NCBI GenBank assembly: GCA_036388555.1 | Contig: DASVRP010000010.1 | Span: 1 to 64,000 of the forward strand | Length of the DNA stretch: 64,000 nt | Direction of reading: 5' to 3' | Source: UBA4665 sp036388555 | Lineage (GTDB): Bacteria > Patescibacteriota > Saccharimonadia > Saccharimonadales > UBA4665 | Shown: piece after piece, positions 52,980 through 62,315 of the stretch | Numbering within the stretch: position 1 is the first letter of the stretch | How the letters are laid out: every line of letters begins with the position of its first letter | Notes under the pieces: generated by a model | What the model was told of the DNA's origin: nothing | The model's input: the letters and a program-made list of their open reading frames with translations, nothing else | Databases searched by the model: none | Program-made: the position numbers and the translations under genes

Positions 52980-54641
52980 ATGAGACCGCCACGCTACAAA
53001 CCAGAACGTAATTACGACGATACTACCGCGCTGGCCGCACCGCAGTCCGATGAAGATCGCTTCGACCACGGCTTCCTTAAGAACACCGCCTCGAAGAAGC
53101 TGCTTGTCCTCAACGCCATCTGTGCCGTCATCTACTTCGGCGTCATAACCTTTGCGTTCCAGCATGGCAATATCGTGCTTTTCAGCCTGCTTATCCTCGG
53201 CGAGATATTCCATCTGTTCCAGATCCTCGGCTACTGCTACACCGTCTGGGACAACCGTCTGAAAGCAACCTACGTCAGGGCATTCGACAGTCCGGTGGAC
53301 GTATTCGTGACCGTCTGCGGCGAACCGGTCGAGATCGTCCGCGAGACAGCCGAAGCCATTCTCAAGATGCGTTACAATGGCACCTTCAAAGTCCATCTAC
53401 TGAACGACGGCTTCGTGGCCAAGAAGGATAACTGGCAGGAGATAGAAGACCTGGCTACCGAACTAGGCATCAACTGCATCACCCGGCGCACACCGGGCGG
53501 CGCCAAGGCCGGCAATATCAACAACGCGCTGGCCCAGACTGACAGCCCGTATTTCGTCGTATTTGACGCCGACCACGTGCCGCACGAGAATTTTATGGAA
53601 GAGGTCATGGGCTACTTCGCCGATCCGATGATGGGTTTCGTCCAGACACCGCAGTTCTACAAGAATCAGGGGGTCAACGCTATCACCCGTATCGCCTGGC
53701 AGCAGCAGACGCTGTTCTTCGGGCCGATCATGGCAGGCAAGAACCGTTTGAACTCGGCCTTCATGTGCGGCACCAACATGGCCATCCGCCGCACCGCCAT
53801 CGCTGAGGCCGGCGGTATGTGCGAGTTCAATATCGCCGAGGATTTCCTGACCTCCCTGTTCATACACCAGAAGGGATGGAAGAGCGTGTATATCCCCAAG
53901 GTATTAGCCGAAGGCCTCGCCCCGGAAGACTTCATGAATTATTACAAGCAGCAGTTCCGTTGGACCCGCGGCAGCCTGGAAGTCATCTTCAAATACAATC
54001 CGATGTTCCGCCGCGGCCTGACCATGGCGCAGCGCTGGCAGTACTTGATATCGGCCAGCTACTACCTGTCGGGCGCCGTCGTGCTGGTCGACGCCATGCT
54101 GCCGATACTGTTCCTGTTCACAGGCATGACCGCTGTCGTGACGTCGACGATGACTCTGGCGCTGGTATTCATCCCCTATATCTTCCTGAACCTCTACACC
54201 TTGCAGCGGACCAGCAATTTCTCCTATAGCTTCGACGCCATCGCGTTCTCACTGAGTTCGTTCTACATCCAGATAAAAGCCATCCTGGCCGTCATCACTA
54301 ACCAGAAGACGTCGTTCGCCGTCACCTCTAAGAGCCAGGTCTCCGGCAATTTCCTGCGGCTGGTCATCCCGCAGATCCTGTACATCCTGATCGCGGCGGC
54401 CGCGGCGGCCGTCGGGGTGATGCGCGAGGGCGTCAGTGCGTCGCTGCTGGCAAACTTCGCCTGGGTACTCGTAAATGTCGCCGTCTTCCTGCCATTCATA
54501 TACGCCGCGGCTCCGAAGCGTGCGCCGAAGCCTATCGTCCTGCCGACGTCCTTGACTGTTCCGGTAGGGCTGCGGGCAATCCGGCTCGGGGAGCTGGAGC
54601 GGACGGCCAAGCTCCGGAGGACCGAACATGTCGCTTCGTGA
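52980..54641 (+). CDS. Cellulose-synthase-like processive GT2 (BcsA/CslA type)
   Basis: 553 residues. Two N-terminal helices, cytosolic GT domain with LLNDGF (Asp143), FDADH (Asp196, Asp198), FVQTPQFY, AEDF (Glu287-Asp288, usual TED) and QQFRW (324-328), then five or so helices forming the channel. Makes a beta-glucan from UDP-glucose and exports it. No PilZ domain is present at the C-terminus, so direct c-di-GMP control is not expected, as in Streptomyces CslA. ATG follows the GH8 stop directly. Confidence 0.93.
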   Translation: MRPPRYKPERNYDDTTALAAPQSDEDRFDHGFLKNTASKKLLVLNAICAVIYFGVITFAFQHGNIVLFSLLILGEIFHLFQILGYCYTVWDNRLKATYVRAFDSPVDVFVTVCGEPVEIVRETAEAILKMRYNGTFKVHLLNDGFVAKKDNWQEIEDLATELGINCITRRTPGGAKAGNINNALAQTDSPYFVVFDADHVPHENFMEEVMGYFADPMMGFVQTPQFYKNQGVNAITRIAWQQQTLFFGPIMAGKNRLNSAFMCGTNMAIRRTAIAEAGGMCEFNIAEDFLTSLFIHQKGWKSVYIPKVLAEGLAPEDFMNYYKQQFRWTRGSLEVIFKYNPMFRRGLTMAQRWQYLISASYYLSGAVVLVDAMLPILFLFTGMTAVVTSTMTLALVFIPYIFLNLYTLQRTSNFSYSFDAIAFSLSSFYIQIKAILAVITNQKTSFAVTSKSQVSGNFLRLVIPQILYILIAAAAAAVGVMREGVSASLLANFAWVLVNVAVFLPFIYAAAPKRAPKPIVLPTSLTVPVGLRAIRLGELERTAKLRRTEHVAS

Positions 54642-56115
54642 CCGTATCAAGGTTTCCATTGTCATCGCCATATCAGTCGCAGGGGTTTGGCTGATATCCA
54701 GCCAGCTGCTCATCCATAACAGTATACGGCTCGACGAAGCCCAGAGCCTGTGGCAAACCAGCCACAGCCTGCGCGGCACGCTGAAGGTCATCGCCCAGGA
54801 TGTCCATGTCCCGCTGTACCACATACTCCTGCATCACTGGCAGATCATATTCGGCCAGTCAATCGAGACGGCACGGATGCTTTCGCTGCTGTTCTTCATC
54901 CTCAGCATCCCGGTCGTCTATCTGCTGGCCCGGCGGATACTGAGCGTCAACTGGTCGCTGCTGGTCGTGCTGCTGTTCAGCTTCTCACCGTTCATGAACT
55001 GGTACGCCAACGAGGCCCGCATGTACACGCTGCTGGTCTTCGTGACGCTGCTGAACCAGTTATATTTCACCAAGATCGTCCAGACTAAGGGCAGGAAGGG
55101 TTGGCTCGGCTATCTGCTGAGCGCTTCCGTCGGTATTTATTCCCATTATTTCTTCATGTTCAGCCTGCTGTCACAGGCCATCTACGTCCTGCTGACCCGA
55201 AAACGTTACGTCAAGCGGACGCTTCTGAAGTTCACGGCTGTGGCCGCCACGCTGGCAGCTTTGTTCATCCCGTGGTTCCTGTACTTCCGCTCGCTCGGCT
55301 CGGCCAGCAACACGTCGCCGAACCTGCAGACGCCGTCATCGATCGATTTCTTCAACGTCTATTCGCAGTTCATGTTCGGCTTCCAGACCGATGTCCTGAA
55401 TACCATCTTCGTGTCGCTCTGGCCTATTTTGGTGCTGGTAGCGCTGCTGAGCGTCAACAAGGGCCAGCGCTTTGAGCCGAAGGTCATTTATATGCTGACT
55501 GCTGCCATACTGCCGGTCGTCCTGGCATTCATCATCAGCGCGACGGTAACGCCGTTTTTCGTCAGCCGCTATATGATCGCCTGCCTGGCGCCGCTGCTGA
55601 TACTCCTGGTCTGGCTGGTCAGCCACTACAAACGGCCGCTCTACACCTCGATTGTAATCTTACTTGTACTGGTGACCGGCCTGACCTCATGGCGCCAATA
55701 CACCAGTGCGGAGACACCCGTGAAAGAAGATTTCAAGACCGCTGCAGCCGACATCGGCCGTGATGCCCGGGCCAGCGACATCGTGGTCCTGAGCGCGCCA
55801 TTCTCAGTCTATCCGTTCAATTACTATTACGACGGTGACGCCAAGGTCACGACATTGCCGTTGTGGGACCGCACCGTACCCGGACCGCTGCCAGCGTTCG
55901 ACAAGGGCAAGCTTGACGCCCAGGCCAAGCAGCTGAACGACAACCATCAGTACGTCTATCTGCTGCTCAGCAGTGACCAGGGCTATCAGGAAGACATATT
56001 CCAGTATTACGAACAGCGCTTCGAGAATACCGCCAGCTACCGGTATTCTCCCGACCTCGAACTGCAGGTCTACCGAGTCGGCTACAACCAGGACCCGGCG
56101 ATCGGAGAGCTGTAG
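54628..56115 (+). CDS. GT39-like membrane glycosyltransferase (ArnT/PMT type)
   Basis: 495 residues, ten or more helices. SIRLDEAQSLWQTSH near 32 carries the Asp-Glu pair of GT-C enzymes; VPLYHILLHHW follows. Uses a polyprenyl-linked sugar. Overlaps the synthase gene by 14 nt. In this operon it may decorate the glucan or a wall polymer. Confidence 0.82.
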   Translation: MSLRDRIKVSIVIAISVAGVWLISSQLLIHNSIRLDEAQSLWQTSHSLRGTLKVIAQDVHVPLYHILLHHWQIIFGQSIETARMLSLLFFILSIPVVYLLARRILSVNWSLLVVLLFSFSPFMNWYANEARMYTLLVFVTLLNQLYFTKIVQTKGRKGWLGYLLSASVGIYSHYFFMFSLLSQAIYVLLTRKRYVKRTLLKFTAVAATLAALFIPWFLYFRSLGSASNTSPNLQTPSSIDFFNVYSQFMFGFQTDVLNTIFVSLWPILVLVALLSVNKGQRFEPKVIYMLTAAILPVVLAFIISATVTPFFVSRYMIACLAPLLILLVWLVSHYKRPLYTSIVILLVLVTGLTSWRQYTSAETPVKEDFKTAAADIGRDARASDIVVLSAPFSVYPFNYYYDGDAKVTTLPLWDRTVPGPLPAFDKGKLDAQAKQLNDNHQYVYLLLSSDQGYQEDIFQYYEQRFENTASYRYSPDLELQVYRVGYNQDPAIGEL

Positions 56116-56552
56116 TGCTACGCCGCATCTCCCGCTCATTCATACTGTTCTGCCTCATCGGCGGGCTGAATACGCTGCTGGACATCGGGTTGTTCCTGGC
56201 ATTGCAGCAGCAGGGGATGCCGATAGTGCCTGCTAACATCCTCTCGACGTCCGCGGCACTGCTAATGAGCTATGCCCTGAACAAACGCTTCACCTTCGGC
56301 GCATCCGGCCAGTCGAACCGGGCATTCATACCATTCGTCGTCGTCACGCTGGTGGGGCTGTGGCTGTTGCAACCGGTTGTCATATATGTCGTAGGGCAGG
56401 GACTGACCGCCTTCACCCACGACCATGAGCTGCTGCGCAACCTGGCCGGCAAGCTTGCCGCGACCGCCGTCACCATGGTTTGGAACTACGTACTGTACAA
56501 GAAGTATGTCTTCAGACCTGTCACTCGTCCCACCGAAGATATACAAGCATAA
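56115..56552 (+). CDS. GtrA-family membrane protein
   Basis: 145 residues, four helices. FCLIGGLNTLLDIGLFLAL, LLMSYALNKRFTF and MVWNYVLYKKYVF are diagnostic for GtrA, often the flippase for polyprenyl-phosphate sugars. GTG start overlaps the stop of the GT39 gene (TAGTG). Completes a GT2-GtrA-GT39 set. Confidence 0.92.
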   Translation: MLRRISRSFILFCLIGGLNTLLDIGLFLALQQQGMPIVPANILSTSAALLMSYALNKRFTFGASGQSNRAFIPFVVVTLVGLWLLQPVVIYVVGQGLTAFTHDHELLRNLAGKLAATAVTMVWNYVLYKKYVFRPVTRPTEDIQA

Positions 56553-56611
56553 GTCTTTTAAAACAGGGCCGGCCGTGATATAAACATAAGTAGGATATTA
56601 CATATACTCTG

Positions 56612-56848
56612 ATGCTTACAAAATTACTCATTTCAGCAGGATTGCGTAGCTCATGCTGCGGCGCTCCCATAATCACCTGGTCGGCAGACAAGTCGTATTG
56701 CGCCAAGTGTGAACTGTTCATCGGCTCGCCGAAGCAGCAGGAACGCAAGTTGGTGACTATCAGGACGAACCGGGTTCCGTCGTTAGACAACATCATCCGC
56801 AGGAAAGCGCCTGCCACCATCGCTACCTCACCCCGCAAACACCGGTAG
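56612..56848 (+). CDS. Small zinc-ribbon-like protein
   Basis: 78 residues. SSCCGAPII and YCAKCELF give two Cys pairs about 16 residues apart, typical of a small zinc ribbon; a basic C-terminus follows. TATACT lies 3 nt before the ATG, so the start is uncertain. Function unknown. Confidence 0.45.
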   Translation: MLTKLLISAGLRSSCCGAPIITWSADKSYCAKCELFIGSPKQQERKLVTIRTNRVPSLDNIIRRKAPATIATSPRKHR

Positions 56849-56933
56849 CCCTGCGCACTGACACCCGCCACGACATAGGCTGTCTGTTAAAAGATTAGCT
56901 GCACACCTGGCGTAGACACCGTATGCTACGGTG

Positions 56934-57317
56934 ATGAAACAACGTGCGTGGATATCAGTCTTAGCCGCCGGTCTGCTCGCTCCTCTGATGGTAGCGGGCG
57001 GGGCAGATGCCTCTACGATTACCGTAGAGCAGGAGCTGACGGTGACTGCCAAGATACTGCCGAAGCGCATGGTCTTGGTCGACCCGGCCGGGCATATACA
57101 ATCTGTCGTATCGAACACTTCTGAGGACGTAATGCCGGAAATCTATCGTGGCAGCATATCGCCCGATAATAGGATCGACTCTGACGATCGTATCATGGCC
57201 GATTACCGGCGGCTCGCCAAGCCTGAGACAGCCAAAGCCGGTGTGTTGTATGAACGGACCGACAGATTCGTCTCCAAGTCGCCTGAAAAACTCTTCGCAT
57301 CATTGCTTGTACGTTAA
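56934..57317 (+). CDS. Secreted protein, unknown
   Basis: 127 residues from ATG 56934, 6 nt after TATGCT. Signal peptide (ISVLAAGLLAPLMVAGGADA) with AxA-type cleavage site ADA, then strand-rich region (TITVEQELTVTAKI). No Cys in the mature part. No domain recognised. Confidence 0.55.
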   Translation: MKQRAWISVLAAGLLAPLMVAGGADASTITVEQELTVTAKILPKRMVLVDPAGHIQSVVSNTSEDVMPEIYRGSISPDNRIDSDDRIMADYRRLAKPETAKAGVLYERTDRFVSKSPEKLFASLLVR

Positions 57318-57413
57318 CTTTCTAAAGATAATGTTTCACCTTGTAAAATTTTGCACTGCGGCAACCCATGGCCAGGCTTATCATCGGTATAGTAATTAAT
57401 GGAGGGAAATCCT

Positions 57414-57629
57414 ATGGCAGACGACAACAGTTACCGAGACCGTGACTACGACCGTGTCCGTGACGCACATACCAATTCACACGTTGCGAAACTACTCGCG
57501 ACCTTGGCACTGATCGCATCAGCCATCGCACTTGCAACCGCACTCAGTGCGCTCAACAAGGCGACTGACGCCCTGAACCTTGCAAACCGCAACCTGGACA
57601 CGCTTCAGAGCCGCCAGATCACACAGTAA
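57414..57629 (+). CDS. Small membrane protein with Asp/Arg-rich N-terminus
   Basis: 71 residues from ATG 57414, behind a strong GGAGGG. Starts MADDNSYRDRDYDRVRD, then one helix (LLATLALIASAIALATAL) and a helical polar tail with heptad-like Leu spacing. Unknown function; the good SD and following terminator suggest a well-expressed small gene. Confidence 0.6.
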   Translation: MADDNSYRDRDYDRVRDAHTNSHVAKLLATLALIASAIALATALSALNKATDALNLANRNLDTLQSRQITQ

Positions 57630-57668
57630 TCGCCGTTCCTGAGCGCCGGTATCCGGCTTCAGTAACTG

Positions 57669-57701
57669 AATCGGACGATGCAACTAGCATCGTCCGATTT
57701 T
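57669..57701 (+). terminator. Rho-independent terminator
   Basis: ATCGGACGATGC / GCATCGTCCGAT with loop AACTA followed by TTTT. Ends the 57414 transcript. Confidence 0.9.
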
Positions 57702-57826
57702 GATGTCTATGTATCGCCGGAACGGTGGCGGACATAGGGATATATATGCATTCGCGCGCATTAAGCGCATACTAACTAACGATACGTCAGTATACATAAG
57801 CAGTAGACATAACGAAAGGAATTCTC

Positions 57827-57886
57827 ATGCCAAAAGACAAAGGTAAGAAAGAAGTTAAGAAGCCTAAGAAACAGAAAGAGGCCTGA
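57827..57886 (+). CDS. 19-residue Lys-rich micro-protein
   Basis: MPKDKGKKEVKKPKKQKEA, preceded by AAAGGA 10 nt before the ATG and followed by its own terminator. Nine of 19 residues are Lys. An isolated gene unit with its own SD and terminator is unlikely by chance. May bind nucleic acid or ribosome; function unknown. Confidence 0.55.
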   Translation: MPKDKGKKEVKKPKKQKEA

Positions 57887-57894
57887 TGTTTCAC

Positions 57895-57921
57895 TTCCTC
57901 TGCGGAAACGTAGAGGAATTT
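57895..57921 (+). terminator. Terminator with GAAA tetraloop
   Basis: TTCCTCTGCG, loop GAAA, CGTAGAGGAA: ten pairs including one G.U, followed by TTT. Confidence 0.75.
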
Positions 57922-57984
57922 CTCACTTACTTTAGGACTGGTACATAGTACTATACAAACATACATTTATATGGAGTTATACGT

Positions 57985-59256
57985 ATGATCTCGTTCGTCT
58001 GGTCGTCGAAATATCCCTTCATAGCAGGGTCTGGTGGGTCTGAAAGTTATACTTCCGGGCAGATACGCGAGCTGATCCGCCGCGGTATACCGGCCCGGAT
58101 CGTCACCATCGGGTTCGGAGAGCAGGACGGCCGTGAAGACTTTCCGGACATACCGTTCCTGGCTCTCGACAACAAGGAGCAGCTGTCCGAACTCGACGAC
58201 CTGATCGTATACATCACGTATCCGCTGGCGGTCAGGACAAAACACCAGCCATACGCCATCCTGCATTGTCCACCGCCTGATTTCGCCCACGGCGACCCGA
58301 TGTATGTCCGTAAGGCCTTCGACGGCGTCAAGCTTATCACGGCCAGCAAATTCGCGGCCGGAATCTGGCGCCGCTACCTGAAGACGAACTTCAGCCGCAT
58401 GCCGACCGTCTATCCGTTCGCCGACGAGGCCTTCAGCACCGTGGAGCATCCGAAACGCGACAAGAACAAGCCTATCAAGGTATTGTTCGCCGGCCGTCTG
58501 CACTCCGACAAAGGCATTTATACGTTGTTATCCGCCATGCATCAGGACCACAGCATGGAAGTACCGTACAAGCTGACCGTCACGACTGCCGGCAACAACT
58601 CCAAAGAAGGCAAGATCATCGAAGCGATGGTCCGGGCGCATCCGAACATCAAAGTTGTCAATTCGCGCAAGAATTCCAAGGAAATGGCCAAATTGATGGC
58701 CAAGTACGATGTCGTCGTGATGCCATCGACCAGTATCTTCTGGCAGGAACTGTTCGGTATGGTTTCGATCGAAGCACAACATGCCGGCTGCCGGGTCGTC
58801 GCTTCCCGTTCCGGTGGACTGCCCGAGACAAATGTCGGCGGCCTGATACTCGTCAAATCCGACGACCCCAAGGCACTGGCCGCCGGTCTGAACAAAGCCA
58901 TTTTGCGCGGACCGCTGACCGCGGCCGAGCGCCGCAAAGCTTGCAGCCTGTTCACGGTCAGCCAGTCAGTCGACAGCCTGCTGACGGCCATCAATTACGA
59001 CCACTACGTCAAAGAGACGGAGTCCGACCCAGCTACGAAGCGGCGTACACTGCTGCCTCGTGGGGCGCAAGCACTACCTCGGATATTTGGTGACCGGCTT
59101 GGCTCCCAACTGCAGCCGAAGCTGGCGCTGGAGTCTGTCGCGAATCAGACTTCGGTCCAGGTACAGCCAGCGACTCCGAGCCGTTCCGGTGGGAGTCATG
59201 CGTTGAAATCACGCGCTCACCAAGCTGCAGGTTCCACTGTCCGGTCGGACAGGTAA
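57985..59256 (+). CDS. GT4 (group 1) glycosyltransferase
   Basis: 423 residues. GT-B fold: SGGSESYTSGQIRELIRRG (N-terminal acceptor loop), IKVLFAGRLHSDKGIYTLL, and VMPSTSIFWQELFGMVSIEAQHAGCRVVASRSGGLPE (E-x7-E donor site). Enzyme part ends near residue 345. The last 74 codons (from 59033) lie antisense to the GH13 gene and look like read-through. GGAG precedes the ATG. Donor and acceptor unknown; context suggests surface glycan. Confidence 0.85.
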   Translation: MISFVWSSKYPFIAGSGGSESYTSGQIRELIRRGIPARIVTIGFGEQDGREDFPDIPFLALDNKEQLSELDDLIVYITYPLAVRTKHQPYAILHCPPPDFAHGDPMYVRKAFDGVKLITASKFAAGIWRRYLKTNFSRMPTVYPFADEAFSTVEHPKRDKNKPIKVLFAGRLHSDKGIYTLLSAMHQDHSMEVPYKLTVTTAGNNSKEGKIIEAMVRAHPNIKVVNSRKNSKEMAKLMAKYDVVVMPSTSIFWQELFGMVSIEAQHAGCRVVASRSGGLPETNVGGLILVKSDDPKALAAGLNKAILRGPLTAAERRKACSLFTVSQSVDSLLTAINYDHYVKETESDPATKRRTLLPRGAQALPRIFGDRLGSQLQPKLALESVANQTSVQVQPATPSRSGGSHALKSRAHQAAGSTVRSDR

Positions 59257-60877
59257 CCGTTTCACCGGAAAAATTGACCAGTATGACAAAGTCCTGCGCG
59301 TCGCCAGTAGTATGCTCGCGCACGTAGGCCAGTATATCGTCGCTATCTGTCGACAACACCTTAAGATGTCCATGCTTCAGTGCATCAGAGCTGGCGCGCA
59401 TCGTACCTAATGACTTATACAAGTTAAGCAGAGAGCCTGGGTCTTTCAGTTCGCGCTCTACGTTAACTTCCTTGTAATCAGCAGCAACCGGCAGCCATGT
59501 CGCATCACCCTCCGTAAATCCAGCATGCGTATCACCGGACCACTGCATCGGTGTACGCTGCGGATCCCGGCCTTGGGGCGGCAATCCACCGCGGGATATG
59601 TCGCCCTTGGCCGCCGGATCCTGGATGAATTCTGCCGGAATAGGGACATCGCGCATGCCGATCTCGTCGCCGTAATACAGGAAGACCATCCCCGGCAGTG
59701 TCATGAGCAGTACTGCGGCGCTGCGGGCTGACGTATCGCCGATCCGGCTGGCGATACGCGGTTTGTCGTGGTTACCAAAGGCATAGCTTGGCACGCAGTG
59801 GGAGTCAATCTGGTCGAGCGCATGATGGAATGCCCGCAGGAATTTCCGCCAGACAGGAGCCCGCCAGGGCATTTCAAGGCCTTCAAAGTTAAAAGGGGCG
59901 GCAACCTTCGGGTCCATGCCGACATAGAAGTTGAGGTACTCGACCAGCGGGTTGTGGCCTTCGGGGTAGGCCTCGGTCACCATGAAGCGCTGCTTGTCAC
60001 GGTATTTTTCCTCTTTCAGGACATCGGCCATCTCCGAGAGATAGGCGTAAACTGCCGGCCAGCCGCGGCTGTTGTCGTGCCGCAGGGCGTGGTAGGGCAG
60101 GTCCTCGCCTTCGACGAATGATGGATTGCCTGGATCGTCACTCATCAGCGGCTCCTTGGCCATCCAGTAGACGGCGTCGACCCGGAAGCCGTCCACGCCC
60201 ATATCGAGCCAGAAGCGCATCGATTGTTTGATGGCGGCGCGGACTGTCGGATTGCTCCAGTTGAGGTCCGGCTGACGGACATCGAAGCTATGGAGGTAGT
60301 ACTGCTGCCGTGTGTCGTCCCATTCCCAGGCGGAGCCGCCGGTCAGGGCGTCGCGCCAATTATTGGGCGGTTTGGGACGTTGCGACGATTGTTCAAGCTC
60401 GACATCGTTGCTTCCATGCGTATCTGCCGGCACACCGTCGCGCCAGATATACCAGTCGCTGAACGGATTGGTTTCGTGGTCCTTCGACCGCCGTGATTCC
60501 CTGAACCAGATGTGTTCGTCCGAAGTATGGTTGGGCACCAGGTCGATCATCATCCTGATGTCGCGCTTGGCAGCCTCTGCCAACAGCTCACGGAAATCAT
60601 CGAGACTGCCGAAGATCGGGTCGACATTGCAGTAATCGGCCACGTCGTACCCGAAATCCGCCATCGGCGAAGGATAGAAGGGGCTGAGCCAGATAGCGTT
60701 GACACCGAGCTCCTTTAGATAATCGAGACGTTTGACGATGCCTGTGAGATCGCCGATCCCGTCACCGTTGCTATCCTGGAAGCTGCGCGGATATATGTGG
60801 TATACAAAGGCTCCCTCCGCCCAGCTGCGTTCTATGACCCGGTCCAGAGGCGGTAAGATCAACGATTTCTTCTGCAT
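59033..60877 (-). CDS. GH13 alpha-glucosidase (oligo-1,6-glucosidase type)
   Basis: 614 residues. VYHIYPRSFQDSNGDGIGDL, DLVPNHTSDEH, GFRVDAVYWM (nucleophile Asp), VTEAYPEG (acid Glu) and AFGNHDKPRI (NHD) are the GH13 conserved regions; DxNGDGxGD is the calcium loop. Releases glucose from alpha-glucosides. No signal peptide, so cytoplasmic. Overlaps the GT4 gene tail by 224 bp. Confidence 0.95.
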   Translation of the reverse strand: MQKKSLILPPLDRVIERSWAEGAFVYHIYPRSFQDSNGDGIGDLTGIVKRLDYLKELGVNAIWLSPFYPSPMADFGYDVADYCNVDPIFGSLDDFRELLAEAAKRDIRMMIDLVPNHTSDEHIWFRESRRSKDHETNPFSDWYIWRDGVPADTHGSNDVELEQSSQRPKPPNNWRDALTGGSAWEWDDTRQQYYLHSFDVRQPDLNWSNPTVRAAIKQSMRFWLDMGVDGFRVDAVYWMAKEPLMSDDPGNPSFVEGEDLPYHALRHDNSRGWPAVYAYLSEMADVLKEEKYRDKQRFMVTEAYPEGHNPLVEYLNFYVGMDPKVAAPFNFEGLEMPWRAPVWRKFLRAFHHALDQIDSHCVPSYAFGNHDKPRIASRIGDTSARSAAVLLMTLPGMVFLYYGDEIGMRDVPIPAEFIQDPAAKGDISRGGLPPQGRDPQRTPMQWSGDTHAGFTEGDATWLPVAADYKEVNVERELKDPGSLLNLYKSLGTMRASSDALKHGHLKVLSTDSDDILAYVREHTTGDAQDFVILVNFSGETVTCPTGQWNLQLGERVISTHDSHRNGSESLAVPGPKSDSRQTPAPASAAVGSQAGHQISEVVLAPHEAAVYAAS

Positions 60878-61019
60878 GCATTCCCCCGTTATCGTATTCA
60901 GTAATCTATCTTAGCACCAGTATGACGGCAGTAAAATAAATCTCAACACTTTAGCATACAATATTCACATAACCTCTTTATTTCTCTGCATCTTTATGTT
61001 ACAATAGTTGTATATTGCT

Positions 61020-62201
61020 ATGAAACGTTTTGATATAACAAATAAGCTCCGTGGATATCTGCAAAATATGTTGCAGCATCCGTCCATGTCCTCCTTCAAA
61101 CCGGTGATCGCAGAGATGAAACAGCGGAAGGCTCTCAGCCTGTTGAGCATCTGCGGGGCACTTGCCGTCGTCGTCTGTGGAATCGCGATCTTCAGTATGA
61201 TCGATAGCACGGCAACCTCCGGTCCTGGCAAGATCTTTTCCAGCTTCAAACACACGCCGAATCCGCTGAAGGACAAACAACTATACGTCTATCCTGATAG
61301 TCCGGCAGCCAAGCAGGCAGCTGCCTGGCGGACAGAACGGCCGGTGCAGGCAGCTATCATGGATACCATGGCGGCCATCCCGACAGCCCGCTGGGTAGGT
61401 GACGACGAGAGGTTTGAAGATTTGGCCATACAGCTCGACAAGGTGCGCCAGGAGAATAAGCTGGCCCTCACCGTACTGTACGATATCCCGGGGCGTGACT
61501 GCGGCCTCTACTCGGCAGGTGGCGCCAAGGACGCTGTCGCTTACCAACAGTTCGTAGACCGGTTCGCTGAAGCCATCGGCGAAACCCAGACCATCGTCAT
61601 CGTCGAACCCGATGCTATTCCACAGATGGACGAGACAGACGACCGCGGCAGGCCCTGCCTTGACGCCAAGGAACGCGAAGTCCGAACGGGACTGTTGGAC
61701 TATGCGGTCGGCAAGTTGAAAGCGTTACCTCATACATACGTCTACCTGGATGCCGGCAACAGCAGCTGGGACCTTGACCCCGAGCAGGTCGTGGCATACC
61801 TGAAAGACTCAGGCATCGGCAAGGCAGACGGATTCAGCCTGAACGTATCAAATTTCCGCTCCACGAAGGAATCGACCGAACACGGTGTCAAGTTATCAAA
61901 GATGCTGGACGATGCCCACTTTGTCATCGACACATCACGAAACGGCAACGGACCCTACGACAATAAGAAGCGGCCGGACTTCAACTGGTGTAATCCGCCA
62001 GGCAGGGCGCTGGGACAGTATCCGACCTTCAATACTGGACATCCGCTGGTCGACGCATTGCTGCACATCAAGATCCCTGGTGAATCAGACGGTCAGGACC
62101 CTGACCCTCTCAAGTGTTCCGGCGGTCCGGCAGCGGGTGAGTGGTGGCCGGAATATGCCCTCGGCCTCGTCGAGCGTTGGCCGGCAGGGCTCAGGAACTG
62201 A
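61020..62201 (+). CDS. Second membrane-anchored GH6 glucanase
   Basis: 393 residues from ATG 61020 (MKRFDITNKL). One N-terminal anchor (ALAVVVCGIAIFSMI). GH6: LTVLYDIPGRDCGLYSAGG, IVIVEPDAIPQ (catalytic Asp), YVYLDAGNSSW, GFSLNVSNF, FVIDTSRNGNGP and KIPGESDG. Lacks the Ig-like domain and linker of the 49384 paralogue. TACAAT lies 14 nt before the start. Confidence 0.93.
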   Translation: MKRFDITNKLRGYLQNMLQHPSMSSFKPVIAEMKQRKALSLLSICGALAVVVCGIAIFSMIDSTATSGPGKIFSSFKHTPNPLKDKQLYVYPDSPAAKQAAAWRTERPVQAAIMDTMAAIPTARWVGDDERFEDLAIQLDKVRQENKLALTVLYDIPGRDCGLYSAGGAKDAVAYQQFVDRFAEAIGETQTIVIVEPDAIPQMDETDDRGRPCLDAKEREVRTGLLDYAVGKLKALPHTYVYLDAGNSSWDLDPEQVVAYLKDSGIGKADGFSLNVSNFRSTKESTEHGVKLSKMLDDAHFVIDTSRNGNGPYDNKKRPDFNWCNPPGRALGQYPTFNTGHPLVDALLHIKIPGESDGQDPDPLKCSGGPAAGEWWPEYALGLVERWPAGLRN

Positions 62202-62315
62202 CAGACTACAGGAAGGCCGGCCCCGGACAATCACCGCTGGCAGTTGGCCCGATCCAACCGCCTGACAGGCGGGCTGACAGCACCCTCCGACATATGGCCG
62301 TGATACAATACGGTT

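Noticed and set aside
62268..62284. Hairpin CCGCCT/AGGCGG after the second GH6 gene
   Set aside because: Short stem without a T-run; not convincing as a terminator.
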